A stretch of DNA of 27,715 nucleotides, taken from a virus. Every line of letters begins with the position of its first letter. Position 1 is the stretch's first letter. The position numbers were made by a program, and so were the translations under genes. Shown here in pieces: positions 1 to 6,550 of the stretch. A model generated the notes under the pieces. That model was not told the origin of the DNA and searched no databases. It saw only the letters and a list, made by a program, of their open reading frames with translations. Location of the stretch: IMG/VR virus record IMGVR_UViG_3300044691_000358, positions 1 through 27,715 of that record. One strand, given 5' to 3'.

Positions 1-28
1 TCCACTTTTTGAAAACTTCGATTCCCAT
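1..28 (-). CDS. Start of an unidentified gene, cut by the window edge
   Basis: Only the first nine codons are visible (MGIEVFKKW). The ATG at 28-26 overlaps the TAA at 30-28 that closes the extended frame of the Ala/Ser-repeat gene (TAATG junction). A good ribosome binding site, AGGGGGAG, lies two bases before the ATG region, inside the end of the upstream frame. Nothing can be said about function. The entry matters because the coupled junction shows where the upstream gene is meant to end. Confidence 0.6.
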
Positions 29-204
29 TACTCCCCCTGCGGTGCTGCGCGCAGCAATTCGAGAAGCGTTTTAGCTTCCCATTTGTAGTGATCCGACTCC
101 GCCGACTCCGCCGACGCCGCCGACGCCGCCGCCGACTTCGCCGACCACGACGCCGACGCCGACGACGCCGACGCCGCCGCCGACGCCGCCGACCACGCCG
201 CCGA
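28..204 (-). other. In-frame continuation of the Ala/Ser-repeat gene beyond its amber codon
   Basis: After the TAG at 207-205 the same frame stays open for 58 codons to a TAA at 30-28. It first continues the Ser-Ala repeat, using only TCG and GCG for Ser and Ala, with occasional Trp, Lys and Glu. It then leaves the repeat at about position 93 and encodes a non-repetitive tail, DHYKWEAKTLLELLRAAPQGE split as DHYKWEAKTL then LELLRAAPQGE. Its TAA overlaps the ATG of the next gene, with that gene's ribosome binding site inside the tail. This is what a genuine gene end looks like, so the TAG is best read as an internal nonsense codon in a 283-codon gene. Readthrough, a recent mutation or a sequence error are all possible. 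Confidence 0.7.
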
Positions 205-441
205 CTACGCCGACCACGCCGCCGACTTCGCCGACCACGACGCCGACGCCGACCACGCCGCCGACGCCGCCGACCACGCCGCCGACTCCGCCGACTCCGC
301 CGACGCCGCCGACGCCGCCGACGCCGCCGACTTCGCCGACCACGCCGCCGACCACGCCGCCGACTTCGCCGACCACGACGCCGACGCCGCCGACGCCGAC
401 GCCGCCGCCGACTTCGCCGACCACGACGCCGACGCCGCCGA
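94..441 (-). repeat. Degenerate TCG-GCG codon repeat, 116 codons
   Basis: This is a GC-rich low-complexity tract with three- and nine-base periodicity. Read on the minus strand, every Ser is TCG and every Ala is GCG, with TGG, AAG or GAG at the variable position. The uniform codon choice points to expansion at DNA level by slippage or unequal recombination. Because of the repeat, several other frames are open on both strands (Arg-rich on plus, Gly/Val-rich on minus); these are by-products. Confidence 0.85.
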
Positions 442-879
442 ATCCTCCGAACCGCTAAGCTTAAGTTCGCAACACGCAATCACCTGTTCAATAGCTGCAA
501 CGCACTGAACGGCGTACGGTTTTTTATTCGAAAGCAAGCGGTCTCGTGCTTGAGCGTGGCGTTTAACCGCGAGTTGCCAACGAACTTTCTCGACATTCGC
601 ACCGACAGGCACCGATTCCAGAAAGTCAACAGCAAACTGTTGTGCTTCAATAGCGGGCAAGCCCTCGAAGACTCGATCTTCAAGACGCGCAAGCCATTGC
701 GGAAGCCCAAGTTCATGTTCATAAGCGTTGTGATCATATTTCTCAAGCGTGCACCCGACAGCGCAACCATGCGAACCGTCATAGCCAGTACCTTGAATGA
801 TTTCATCCGCAGCATGATGCGCCTTGAGACGCGCCAAGTACTTTTCTTTTACTGCCAGGTCACCGTGAAACGCTTTCAT
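205..879 (-). CDS. Phage protein with Ala/Ser tandem-repeat C-terminal region, ended early by an amber codon
   Basis: The ATG at 879 follows the TAA of the upstream peptide directly (TAAATG) and has a ribosome binding site, CAGGAGAG, inside that peptide's end. Residues 1 to about 145 form an unnamed globular domain (MKAFHGDLAVKEKYLARL at the start; GCAVGCTLEKYDHNAYE and LARLEDRVFEGLP in the middle). I recognise this general type from other phages, where similar N-termini precede alanine-rich repeats, but no function is known to me. From residue 147 the protein is built of Ser-Ala-X units where X is Ala, Trp, Lys, Glu or Ser. The frame meets TAG at 207-205 after 224 residues and then continues in the same style to 28. 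Other genes here end in TAG, so the codon is not reassigned. Confidence 0.75.
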   Translation of the reverse strand: MKAFHGDLAVKEKYLARLKAHHAADEIIQGTGYDGSHGCAVGCTLEKYDHNAYEHELGLPQWLARLEDRVFEGLPAIEAQQFAVDFLESVPVGANVEKVRWQLAVKRHAQARDRLLSNKKPYAVQCVAAIEQVIACCELKLSGSEDSAASASWSAKSAAASASAASASWSAKSAAWSAAWSAKSAASAASAASAESAESAAWSAASAAWSASASWSAKSAAWSA

Positions 880-984
880 TTAGTACTCTCCTGAAATAAG
901 TTGTCCTGCGAATTCGCGAATGAGACCGTCCGAACATTCACCTAAGTAGATCGCGCACATCATGGCGCTTGCTAGTCGTGACAT
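880..984 (-). CDS. 34-residue peptide, first gene of the leftward early operon
   Basis: The ATG at 984 follows a good ribosome binding site (CAGGAGAACACC before ATG) and a promoter with -10 at 1013-1008. The frame runs 34 codons (MSRLASAMMCAIYLGE, then CSDGLIREFAGQLISGEY) to a TAA directly abutting the ATG of the next gene. No family is recognised. The peptide may act by itself or serve to couple translation of the Ala/Ser-repeat protein, whose ribosome binding site is inside this frame. The good initiation signals and precise junction support it as real despite its size. Confidence 0.6.
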   Translation of the reverse strand: MSRLASAMMCAIYLGECSDGLIREFAGQLISGEY

Positions 985-1007
985 GGTGTTCTCCTGTTGT
1001 TAAGAGA

Positions 1008-1036
1008 ACTATAGCAAACGCAAAACGAGATAGCAA
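1008..1036 (-). promoter_or_regulatory. Sigma70-type extended -10 promoter for the leftward early genes
   Basis: On the minus strand, -35 TTGCTA (1036-1031), 17-base spacer, and -10 TATAGT (1013-1008) preceded by TGC as an extended -10. The spacer and the bases after the -10 match the promoter at 5911-5939 closely: 27 of 29 bases are identical over 1027-999 versus 5920-5948. Confidence 0.7.
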
Positions 1037-1049
1037 GTGCAAAATTGTC

Positions 1050-1078
1050 TTGACACGCGCGCGCACCGTCACTTAAAT
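1050..1078 (+). promoter_or_regulatory. Sigma70-type promoter for the rightward replication operon
   Basis: Perfect -35 TTGACA at 1050-1055, then a 17-base spacer containing alternating CG, then a weak -10 TTAAAT at 1073-1078 (or TAAATT one base later). It lies 38 bases before the first gene's ATG at 1117 and diverges from the promoter at 1008-1036. The CG-rich spacer is unlike the other promoters here. Confidence 0.6.
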
Positions 1079-1116
1079 TTCTATCTGCGGTACACAACCC
1101 CACTTAGGAGAAAAGA

Positions 1117-1560
1117 ATGCTTGAAGAAAGTATTGCCGAACTGACAGCCGCTGTTAAGGCGCTTACGCAGATGTTGAACAATCATCCGGCGGTAGCAGGC
1201 ACGCCGCATGCTATAGCTACGTTGGGGCTTGGCGATTCGCCCATTGCGCCAGTTAGCAAGGACAACGAAGTCATCAAGAAGCGCGAAAAGAAGATCGTTG
1301 AAGAGGAGATTGCGGAAGCAAAAAAGCCGGAGACGTCATCCGAGAGCACTACCGACACTTCGCCGCCTTCCGAGAACGAATCCGCGCCGGTCACCTATGA
1401 CGACGTGAAGAAAGCAACGAACTCGCTGTCGGCTGCCAAGGGCCGTGACGCTACGATTGCCGCACTCGCGAAATTCGAAGTTACCCGCGCGACGCAACTT
1501 GTCGAAGCACAATGGCGGGAGTACATCGCTTACGCTGAAAAGGTGATCGCCGATGAGTGA
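1117..1560 (+). CDS. Phage hypothetical protein, first gene of the replication operon
   Basis: 147 residues, ATG preceded by AGGAG at 1106-1110. Residues 1-25 look like a short amphipathic helix. Residues 50-90 are charged, then Pro/Ser/Thr/Glu-rich and probably disordered. Residues 92-145 form a helical domain (TYDDVKKATNSLSAAKGRDA, then FEVTRATQLVEAQWREYIAYAEKV). That C-terminal pattern recurs in phage proteins next to DUF2800/DUF2815 genes, from memory of such modules, without a defined activity. Its stop overlaps the start of the DUF2800 gene by 8 bases, so the two are translationally coupled. A role accessory to recombination or replication is inferred from position only. Confidence 0.8.
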   Translation: MLEESIAELTAAVKALTQMLNNHPAVAGTPHAIATLGLGDSPIAPVSKDNEVIKKREKKIVEEEIAEAKKPETSSESTTDTSPPSENESAPVTYDDVKKATNSLSAAKGRDATIAALAKFEVTRATQLVEAQWREYIAYAEKVIADE

Positions 1561-2800
1561 CTACCACGCCATAGCTTCGCCGTCATCGGCTGAGAAGTGG
1601 CTCGCCTGCCCTAACTCACTGGCGGCCGAAGTCGGGCAACCCGATACAGCCGGCGCGGCTGCTGACTTGGGTACGGATAAGCACTCACTGCTTACCGACT
1701 GCCTATTCTTAGGCACGGACGCTTCGCTGTACATCGGCCGCATTATGGGGCGCGGGCATAAGGTTGACGAAGCGTTCGCCGCCGATGTGCAAAACGTGGT
1801 TGACAACGTGCGAGCCAGGATCAAGAACTATGAGAACCTGGGTTACCGCGTCGAGATGGATCTCGAACAAGAGGTTCCTATCGATCACATCACGGGCGAA
1901 CAAAACGCAACCGGGCGCGCGGACATTGTGCTCCGGGTCTACACGAAGCTCGGCAACTGGGCCGAAGTGATCGATGCGAAATTCGGCTATTCAGAAGTGC
2001 AACCGGAAACGCCGCAACTTAAGCTTTACGGGGCCGGTGTAGTCGAGAAGTTCGCATTGACTGACGACTTCGATTTCATCACCTGTGTCATCGAGCAGCC
2101 GGCGCGTAGCAAGGAGTCAATTGAAGCGCCGGCAATCAAGACTGCTGATCTGCTTCAATGGGTTGAGGAAATCGCGAAGCCCGCCGCACAAAAGGCGCTT
2201 CTGATTCGCTCAATGGTTGGCGAACGCGCTTTGAAGACAGAGGACTTCAAAGTAACCGAGAAGGGTTGCCAGTGGTGCAAAGCGGCTGCAGTATGCCCGG
2301 CTCGCGTTGCGCATGTCGAGGAAGTGATCGCTGCTTCGTTTGAGGATATCGGCGACATGACGAAGGACGGCATTGCACTGGTCGCCGATCTTATTGAGCC
2401 GGAATCTTTAGGTGCAAAGTTCGAGCACTTGGAAGTCATCGAAGACTGGATCAAAGCGGTTCGCGCACGCATTGAAATCGAGCTACTGGCGGGAAAGAAG
2501 ATCCCAGGCGTTAAGCTCGTCGCGGGCAAGAAGGGAAACCGCCAATGGGCTAGCGACGAAGAAGCGGAGGCGATGCTCAAGAAGTTCCGCGTGAAGATCG
2601 ACCAGATGTACAGCTTCAAACTGCTCGGCCCGAAACCTATCCTGGAAGTAATGAAAGATCGGCCGCGCCAGCTAAAGCACATCGAGGCGTTGATCGTGCA
2701 GCCCGCCGGAAAACCGCATGTTGCACTTGACTCGGACAAACGTCCGGCACTTGAAATTAAACCCGTCGAAGATGGCTTTGAAGCGGAGGATTTATGCTGA
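1553..2800 (+). CDS. DUF2800 family protein, predicted PD-(D/E)XK nuclease with Fe-S cysteines
   Basis: 415 residues. The first third carries a PD-(D/E)XK-like core: His44, Asp124 in GRADIV, and Asp141-Ala-Lys143 in VIDAKFG, followed by a Q/Y-containing helix (PQLKLYGAGV). Cys19 together with Cys239, Cys242 and Cys248 (GCQWCKAAAVCPA) reproduces the split four-cysteine arrangement of Fe-S nucleases such as Cas4 and AddB. The DUF2800 assignment and the nuclease fold rest on these patterns and on the neighbouring DUF2815 gene, a well-known pairing in phages. The likely role is DNA end processing for recombination or replication. The ATG overlaps the preceding stop, and the last bases (ATGCTGA) overlap the next gene. 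Confidence 0.88.
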   Translation: MSDYHAIASPSSAEKWLACPNSLAAEVGQPDTAGAAADLGTDKHSLLTDCLFLGTDASLYIGRIMGRGHKVDEAFAADVQNVVDNVRARIKNYENLGYRVEMDLEQEVPIDHITGEQNATGRADIVLRVYTKLGNWAEVIDAKFGYSEVQPETPQLKLYGAGVVEKFALTDDFDFITCVIEQPARSKESIEAPAIKTADLLQWVEEIAKPAAQKALLIRSMVGERALKTEDFKVTEKGCQWCKAAAVCPARVAHVEEVIAASFEDIGDMTKDGIALVADLIEPESLGAKFEHLEVIEDWIKAVRARIEIELLAGKKIPGVKLVAGKKGNRQWASDEEAEAMLKKFRVKIDQMYSFKLLGPKPILEVMKDRPRQLKHIEALIVQPAGKPHVALDSDKRPALEIKPVEDGFEAEDLC

Positions 2801-2979
2801 ATGATGCCGAGAGCGCGGCTTACAGAGATGGGTGTAACTGCTGCGTTTTTCCGCGCGATCATGTTGCCGCGATCGATGAGGCGCTTTCGATCATCAAGCA
2901 GCAGAAGCTACTGACCATTTCTGACTACCGCCTCATTGGCAAACTTGAATCGACGATTTATTACCTCGAAAATTATTAA
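2794..2979 (+). CDS. Small hypothetical protein with CNCC motif
   Basis: 61 residues starting at an ATG that overlaps the DUF2800 stop (ATGCTGA), with GGAGG-like bases (GCGGAGGAT) just upstream. Residues 14-17 read CNCC, and the rest is predicted helical (AAIDEALSIIKQQKLL, then DYRLIGKLESTIYYLENY). No family is recognised. The cysteine cluster could bind a metal, but there is no second pair. Ribosome binding site, overlap and position between two replication genes support it as real. Confidence 0.75.
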   Translation: MLNDAESAAYRDGCNCCVFPRDHVAAIDEALSIIKQQKLLTISDYRLIGKLESTIYYLENY

Positions 2980-2988
2980 GGAAATATC

Positions 2989-3579
2989 ATGGAACTGATG
3001 CTCAAGAACGTACGTATCGCATTTTGCCAATCCGCACTCGGTGACGCCGAAGACTACGAAGGCAACAAGAACTTCCGCCATTCGGCCACGTTCATTGTCG
3101 AACCGGGCAGCGCGAACGACAAACTGATCCAAGACGCCATCAAGACCGAAGCGGCAACGCTTTGGGACAAGAAGGCGGAAGGCATGCTCGAAGACATGCG
3201 CGGCAGCAAGACGCAATGGTGCTACCCGAAGAACAAGAAGGACAAGTCCGGCGAAGTGTACGAAGGCTTCGAAGGCGTGTTCGCGCTGGGTTCACACCGC
3301 AAGCAGAAGGACGGCAAGCCGACGTTGCTTGACAACATCAAAGATCCGGCCACGGGCAAGGCTGCAAAGTTGACGGGAAACGAAGGTCGCTTGTACGCCG
3401 GCTGCTACGTTAACGCCAAGGTCTCGATCTACTGCCAGGCGGGCACCAACAGCGGCGTTCGCTCTTCACTGCTCGGCATCCAGTTCTGCCGGCCGGGCGA
3501 TAGCTTCGGCGGTGCGGGTGTTGCGAAGGACGATGAGTTCGACGCGATTGACGCGCCGGAAGGTGACGACCTCGCCTGA
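2989..3579 (+). CDS. DUF2815 family protein, ssDNA-binding-like
   Basis: 196 residues, ATG preceded by AAGGAAAT. The body is beta-rich with the typical DUF2815 order: LKNVRIAFCQSAL at the start, HSATFIVEPGS, a loop region ending in DKSGEVYEGFEGVFAL, then GRLYAGCYVNAKVSIYC and a final IQFCRPGDSFGG. It ends in an acidic tail, DDEFDAIDAPEGDDLA, like those of single-strand binding proteins of the T7 gp2.5 and bacterial SSB type. In the family this protein is thought to bind ssDNA at the phage fork. It sits between the DUF2800 nuclease and the polymerase, as expected. Confidence 0.88.
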   Translation: MELMLKNVRIAFCQSALGDAEDYEGNKNFRHSATFIVEPGSANDKLIQDAIKTEAATLWDKKAEGMLEDMRGSKTQWCYPKNKKDKSGEVYEGFEGVFALGSHRKQKDGKPTLLDNIKDPATGKAAKLTGNEGRLYAGCYVNAKVSIYCQAGTNSGVRSSLLGIQFCRPGDSFGGAGVAKDDEFDAIDAPEGDDLA

Positions 3580-3581
3580 CC

Positions 3582-3854
3582 ATGGCGCGCTTCCACGTTC
3601 GCTGTAGCAAGTGCGAAGCGCGATTTGTTTTCAAGAAGCGTCCCGAAGAGTATGTGCGCCCGCCCAAGTGTTGGTCTTGCGGCGGGCGAAAGTACAGAAT
3701 CGACAAGTGGATGCACAAGCGCGATACGCACGCCATGGGCTGCGCGTGTATGGGCTATAACTGGGGCGGAATAATGCACAGAATAGGTTCCCTGCACTGC
3801 GGGTACAACACTGACGGATCGATGAGAGAAATAGAATATGAAACTCTGGCTTGA
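3582..3854 (+). CDS. Zinc-ribbon protein
   Basis: 90 residues. Two CxxC pairs, Cys8-x2-Cys11 (CSKC) and Cys30-x2-Cys33 (CWSC), make a typical zinc ribbon. A second cluster, CACM near residue 54 with HC near residue 72, may hold another metal. The linker is basic (FVFKKRPEEYVRPPK). Phage zinc ribbons of this kind are often found beside DNA polymerase genes, but the target is unknown. The gene starts two bases after the DUF2815 stop, and its end overlaps the polymerase start by 17 bases. The ribosome binding site is weak, so translation is probably coupled to the upstream gene. Confidence 0.8.
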   Translation: MARFHVRCSKCEARFVFKKRPEEYVRPPKCWSCGGRKYRIDKWMHKRDTHAMGCACMGYNWGGIMHRIGSLHCGYNTDGSMREIEYETLA

Positions 3855-5910
3855 CACAGAGACGTTCAGCGAAGTGCCAATAGCGAACGGCACGCACGCT
3901 TACGCCGAGCCCGCCGAAATAATGCTGATGACGTGGGCCGTTGACGACGGCGCTGTTCAGTGTTGGGATTTGACCGAACCTGTTCAAAGCCACGATGAAC
4001 TGCTTGATACCGTCTTAGCCGCCGATGAGTACTGGTGGCAGAACGGGGGGATGTTCGACCGGGTAGTGCTGAAACACGCGCAGCCCTATCTCTACAAACA
4101 CATGCCCGAACACAAATGGCGGGACACGATGGTTCAAGCGCTCGCCCACGGGTTGCCGGGTTCGCTTGGCGCGCTCTCCGAGATCTTCAAGCTCGGCGAC
4201 AACGCGAAGGACAAACGCGGCAAGCAGCTGATTCAAATGTTTTGCAAACCGCAAAGCAAAACCAGCAAGTTGCGGCGCAAGACTCGCCTCACGCATCCGG
4301 CCGAGTGGGAAGAGTTTAAGGAGTACGCAAAGTCGGACATTCGCGCGATGCGTGAACTCCACAAGAAGATGCCGAAGTGGAATTACCCCAACAACGCCGC
4401 AGAATTGAATCTGTGGTTTCTCGATCAACGCATGAATATGGCAGGTATCTATGTCGATACGGAACTTGCAGAAAAGGCGATTGAAGCGGTTGATATCGCG
4501 CAATCGTCTTTGGCACAGCGCACAAGTGAAGCGACCGGCGATAAAGTTACTTCGGCTACGCAGCGAGATAAGCTACTTGCGTACATTCTCAAGGAACATG
4601 GTGTTTCCTTGCCCGATATGCGGGGCGATACCTTGGAACGAAGACTATCTGATCCGGGGCTACCTGACGCAGTTCGTGATCTTATCGCAATCAGATTGCA
4701 AGCATCGACCAGTTCGGTAAGCAAATATAAACGCCTAATCAAAGGTGTAAGCAGTGACGGTTACTTGCGCGGGCTCACGCAGTTCAACGGCGCCGCACGC
4801 ACGGGCCGCGATGCGCACCGACTCTTCCAGCCCGGTAACATGATGCGGCCCACGATATCCCAATCGGATATCGAGATCGGCATTGACGCGATCAAAGCTG
4901 GGTGCGCGGATCTGATCACAGACAACGTGATGGAACTCACCTCCAACACGATGCGCAGTGTGATCATCCCGCCGCCGGGTTACAAGATCGTCGTTTCGGA
5001 CTTGGCGAACATCGAGGGGCGCGTTGCGGCGTGGGTTGCCGGCGAAACGTGGAAGCTACAAGCGTTTAGGGATTACGACGCCGGCACCGGTCCTGATCTG
5101 TATGTGAAGGCCTACAGCGAAGCGTTCCGCGTGGCGCTCGCAGAAGTCACCAAGAAGCTTCGCCAAATCGGTAAGGTAATGGAGTTGATGCTTGCTTACG
5201 GCGGCGGCGTAGGCGCGTTCCTGACGGGGGCCGCGACATATGGTATCGACCTGGATGAACTCGCGCGCACGGGGCGCGACGCGATTCCTGATAGCGTTTG
5301 GGCTGAAGCAGAGAATTTTTGGCAATGGTCGGTTGACACGAAGCGAAACACCTACGGCCTTTCACACGACACGTTTTGTGTTTGCGACTCGATCAAGCGC
5401 ATGTGGCGGGCATCGAACAGCGCTATCAGTTCGGTATGGGCGAAGCTCGAAGGCGCGGCGCGCAACGCGATCAACGAACCCGGCGAGAACTTCAAAGTAG
5501 GTCACGTTACGTTTCGCCGTGACGGCAACTGGCTTCGCTGTATTCTGCCAAGCGGTCGCGCTTTGTGCTACCCGTCGCCGCGCGTGAACGACGAAGGCCA
5601 GATCAGCTACATGGGCCAGAATCAGTACACGCGTCAATGGTCCAGGCTTACGTCATACGGCGGTAAGCTGCTTGAAAACATCTGTCAGGCCATGGCGCGT
5701 GACGTGATGTTCTACAACATGCCGCGCATCGAGGAAGAGAACTACAGCATACGCGTACGTATTCACGATGAACTGATCACGTACGCGCCAGACGGCTTGA
5801 TGTACGGCCCGAAGCACTTGTCTAAGCTACTCGCTATCGTGCCCACCTGGGCACCGGGATTGCCGCTTGCCGCTGCCGGGTTCGAGGGTTACCGCTACAG
5901 AAAAGACTAG
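3838..5910 (+). CDS. Family A DNA polymerase with 3'-5' exonuclease
   Basis: 690 residues. The N-terminal exonuclease shows motif I Asp6-x-Glu8 (LDTETFSE), motif II around Asn69 and Asp74 (WWQNGGMFDRVVL), and motif III Tyr163-x3-Asp167 (YAKSDIRAM). The polymerase domain shows motif A at 387-395 (SDLANIEGR, catalytic Asp388), motif B at 442-457 (RQIGKVMELMLAYGGG), and motif C at 642-645 (IHDE, catalytic Asp644). All key carboxylates are present, so both activities are expected. Motif A has Asn391 where many family members have Ser. There is no 5'-3' exonuclease domain, and no primase or DnaB-type helicase is seen nearby. The gene ends in TAG, directly followed by a promoter. Confidence 0.96.
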   Translation: MKLWLDTETFSEVPIANGTHAYAEPAEIMLMTWAVDDGAVQCWDLTEPVQSHDELLDTVLAADEYWWQNGGMFDRVVLKHAQPYLYKHMPEHKWRDTMVQALAHGLPGSLGALSEIFKLGDNAKDKRGKQLIQMFCKPQSKTSKLRRKTRLTHPAEWEEFKEYAKSDIRAMRELHKKMPKWNYPNNAAELNLWFLDQRMNMAGIYVDTELAEKAIEAVDIAQSSLAQRTSEATGDKVTSATQRDKLLAYILKEHGVSLPDMRGDTLERRLSDPGLPDAVRDLIAIRLQASTSSVSKYKRLIKGVSSDGYLRGLTQFNGAARTGRDAHRLFQPGNMMRPTISQSDIEIGIDAIKAGCADLITDNVMELTSNTMRSVIIPPPGYKIVVSDLANIEGRVAAWVAGETWKLQAFRDYDAGTGPDLYVKAYSEAFRVALAEVTKKLRQIGKVMELMLAYGGGVGAFLTGAATYGIDLDELARTGRDAIPDSVWAEAENFWQWSVDTKRNTYGLSHDTFCVCDSIKRMWRASNSAISSVWAKLEGAARNAINEPGENFKVGHVTFRRDGNWLRCILPSGRALCYPSPRVNDEGQISYMGQNQYTRQWSRLTSYGGKLLENICQAMARDVMFYNMPRIEEENYSIRVRIHDELITYAPDGLMYGPKHLSKLLAIVPTWAPGLPLAAAGFEGYRYRKD

Positions 5911-5939
5911 TTGCATTTGCGTTTTGCATTTGCTATAGT
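5911..5939 (+). promoter_or_regulatory. Sigma70-type extended -10 promoter inside the replication operon
   Basis: -35 TTGCAT (5911-5916), 17-base spacer, TGC then -10 TATAGT (5934-5939). It begins on the first base after the polymerase stop codon and ends 25 bases before the next ATG. Over 5920-5948 it matches the leftward promoter at 1027-999 at 27 of 29 positions, so the two share a recent origin or a common regulator. Confidence 0.75.
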
Positions 5940-5964
5940 TCTCTCAACGCAACGAGGAGATTAC

Positions 5965-6138
5965 ATGTTTTCAAGAGACGCAAAACACAATCGCCGAACC
6001 CCGCGCACGATTCAGGAAGCGTTCGGCGCGTACCATCGTTATGACATTACGGTGTGCCGCAAGCACGAACTGTTGTGCCTGATTGCCGCCGCTTTGGTAA
6101 TGGCGGGTATCGGTTTGCTGATTGGGTGGCGGGGATGA
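5965..6138 (+). CDS. Small single-pass membrane protein
   Basis: 57 residues from the ATG at 5965, chosen because it follows ACGAGGAGATTAC, a strong ribosome binding site, and the promoter at 5911-5939. Upstream in-frame TTG starts would fall inside that promoter. The N-terminal half is basic and soluble (MFSRDAKHNRRTPRTIQEAF). Residues 35-54 form one hydrophobic segment (HELLCLIAAALVMAGIGLLI), and the protein ends in GWRG. The topology is probably basic half inside. Function unknown; it overlaps the next gene by ATGA. Confidence 0.65.
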   Translation: MFSRDAKHNRRTPRTIQEAFGAYHRYDITVCRKHELLCLIAAALVMAGIGLLIGWRG

Positions 6139-6278
6139 AAGGTCTTGCTTGGGGTGTCCTATCTGCAGCGAACGGCGCGGTACTTGCTCTTCAAACAGAG
6201 CAAGGAAATACAGTACACGCGGTCATAGCTGCTTTCGCGCTGTTCACGTCTGTGATGCTCTGTTGGATTTCGGAATGA
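6135..6278 (+). CDS. Small two-segment membrane protein
   Basis: 47 residues from the ATG at 6135, which overlaps the previous TGA (ATGA), while its own stop overlaps the VRR-NUC start (ATGA again). A first weakly hydrophobic stretch (GLAWGVLSAANGAVLAL) and a stronger second one (VIAAFALFTSVMLCWI) suggest a hairpin in the membrane. A longer start at 6054 exists but would run across the upstream gene without a binding site. Function unknown. Size and topology are compatible with an accessory holin-like or exclusion protein, but nothing in the sequence decides this. Confidence 0.6.
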   Translation: MKGLAWGVLSAANGAVLALQTEQGNTVHAVIAAFALFTSVMLCWISE

Positions 6279-6550
6279 GAGAACGCGACGTTGAAACGTA
6301 CTTCGTGCGCCGCGTGAAGGAAGCCGGCGGCTTGCAACGCAAGTTCGTAAGCCCCGGCCACCGGGGCGTTCCTGATCGGATCGTTGTGTACTTCGGGGAT
6401 GTGTACTTCGTGGAGCTTAAAGCACCGGGCAAAGACTTACGCCCAGATCAGTCACGGGAACATGATAGGTTATTCGCGGCAGGTGCAGGGGTGTGGGTAG
6501 CGGCAAGCAAAGGCGAAGTTGACACTTTTATCGAGTTCATTACGCGATGA
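6275..6550 (+). CDS. VRR-NUC domain nuclease
   Basis: 91 residues from the ATG at 6275 (ATGA overlap with the preceding gene; longer upstream starts are rejected). The complete small VRR-NUC core is present: GHRGVPDRIVVYFG with Pro33-Asp34, then VYFVELKAPGKDL with Glu47-x-Lys49, then Gln59 in RPDQ. These are the PD-(D/E)XK catalytic positions. Stand-alone phage VRR-NUC proteins of about 90-100 residues typically sit beside an SNF2-type helicase, exactly as here, and are thought to cut branched DNA. The TGA overlaps the helicase ATG. Confidence 0.93.
   Translation: MRERDVETYFVRRVKEAGGLQRKFVSPGHRGVPDRIVVYFGDVYFVELKAPGKDLRPDQSREHDRLFAAGAGVWVAASKGEVDTFIEFITR

Noticed and set aside
205-207. TAG recoded as an amino acid throughout the genome
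   Set aside because: Three other well-defined genes in the window end in TAG at natural gene boundaries.
88-894. Long Arg-rich frame on the plus strand over the repeat
   Set aside because: It is the antisense reading of the TCG-GCG repeat and has no ribosome binding site; composition comes wholly from the repeat.
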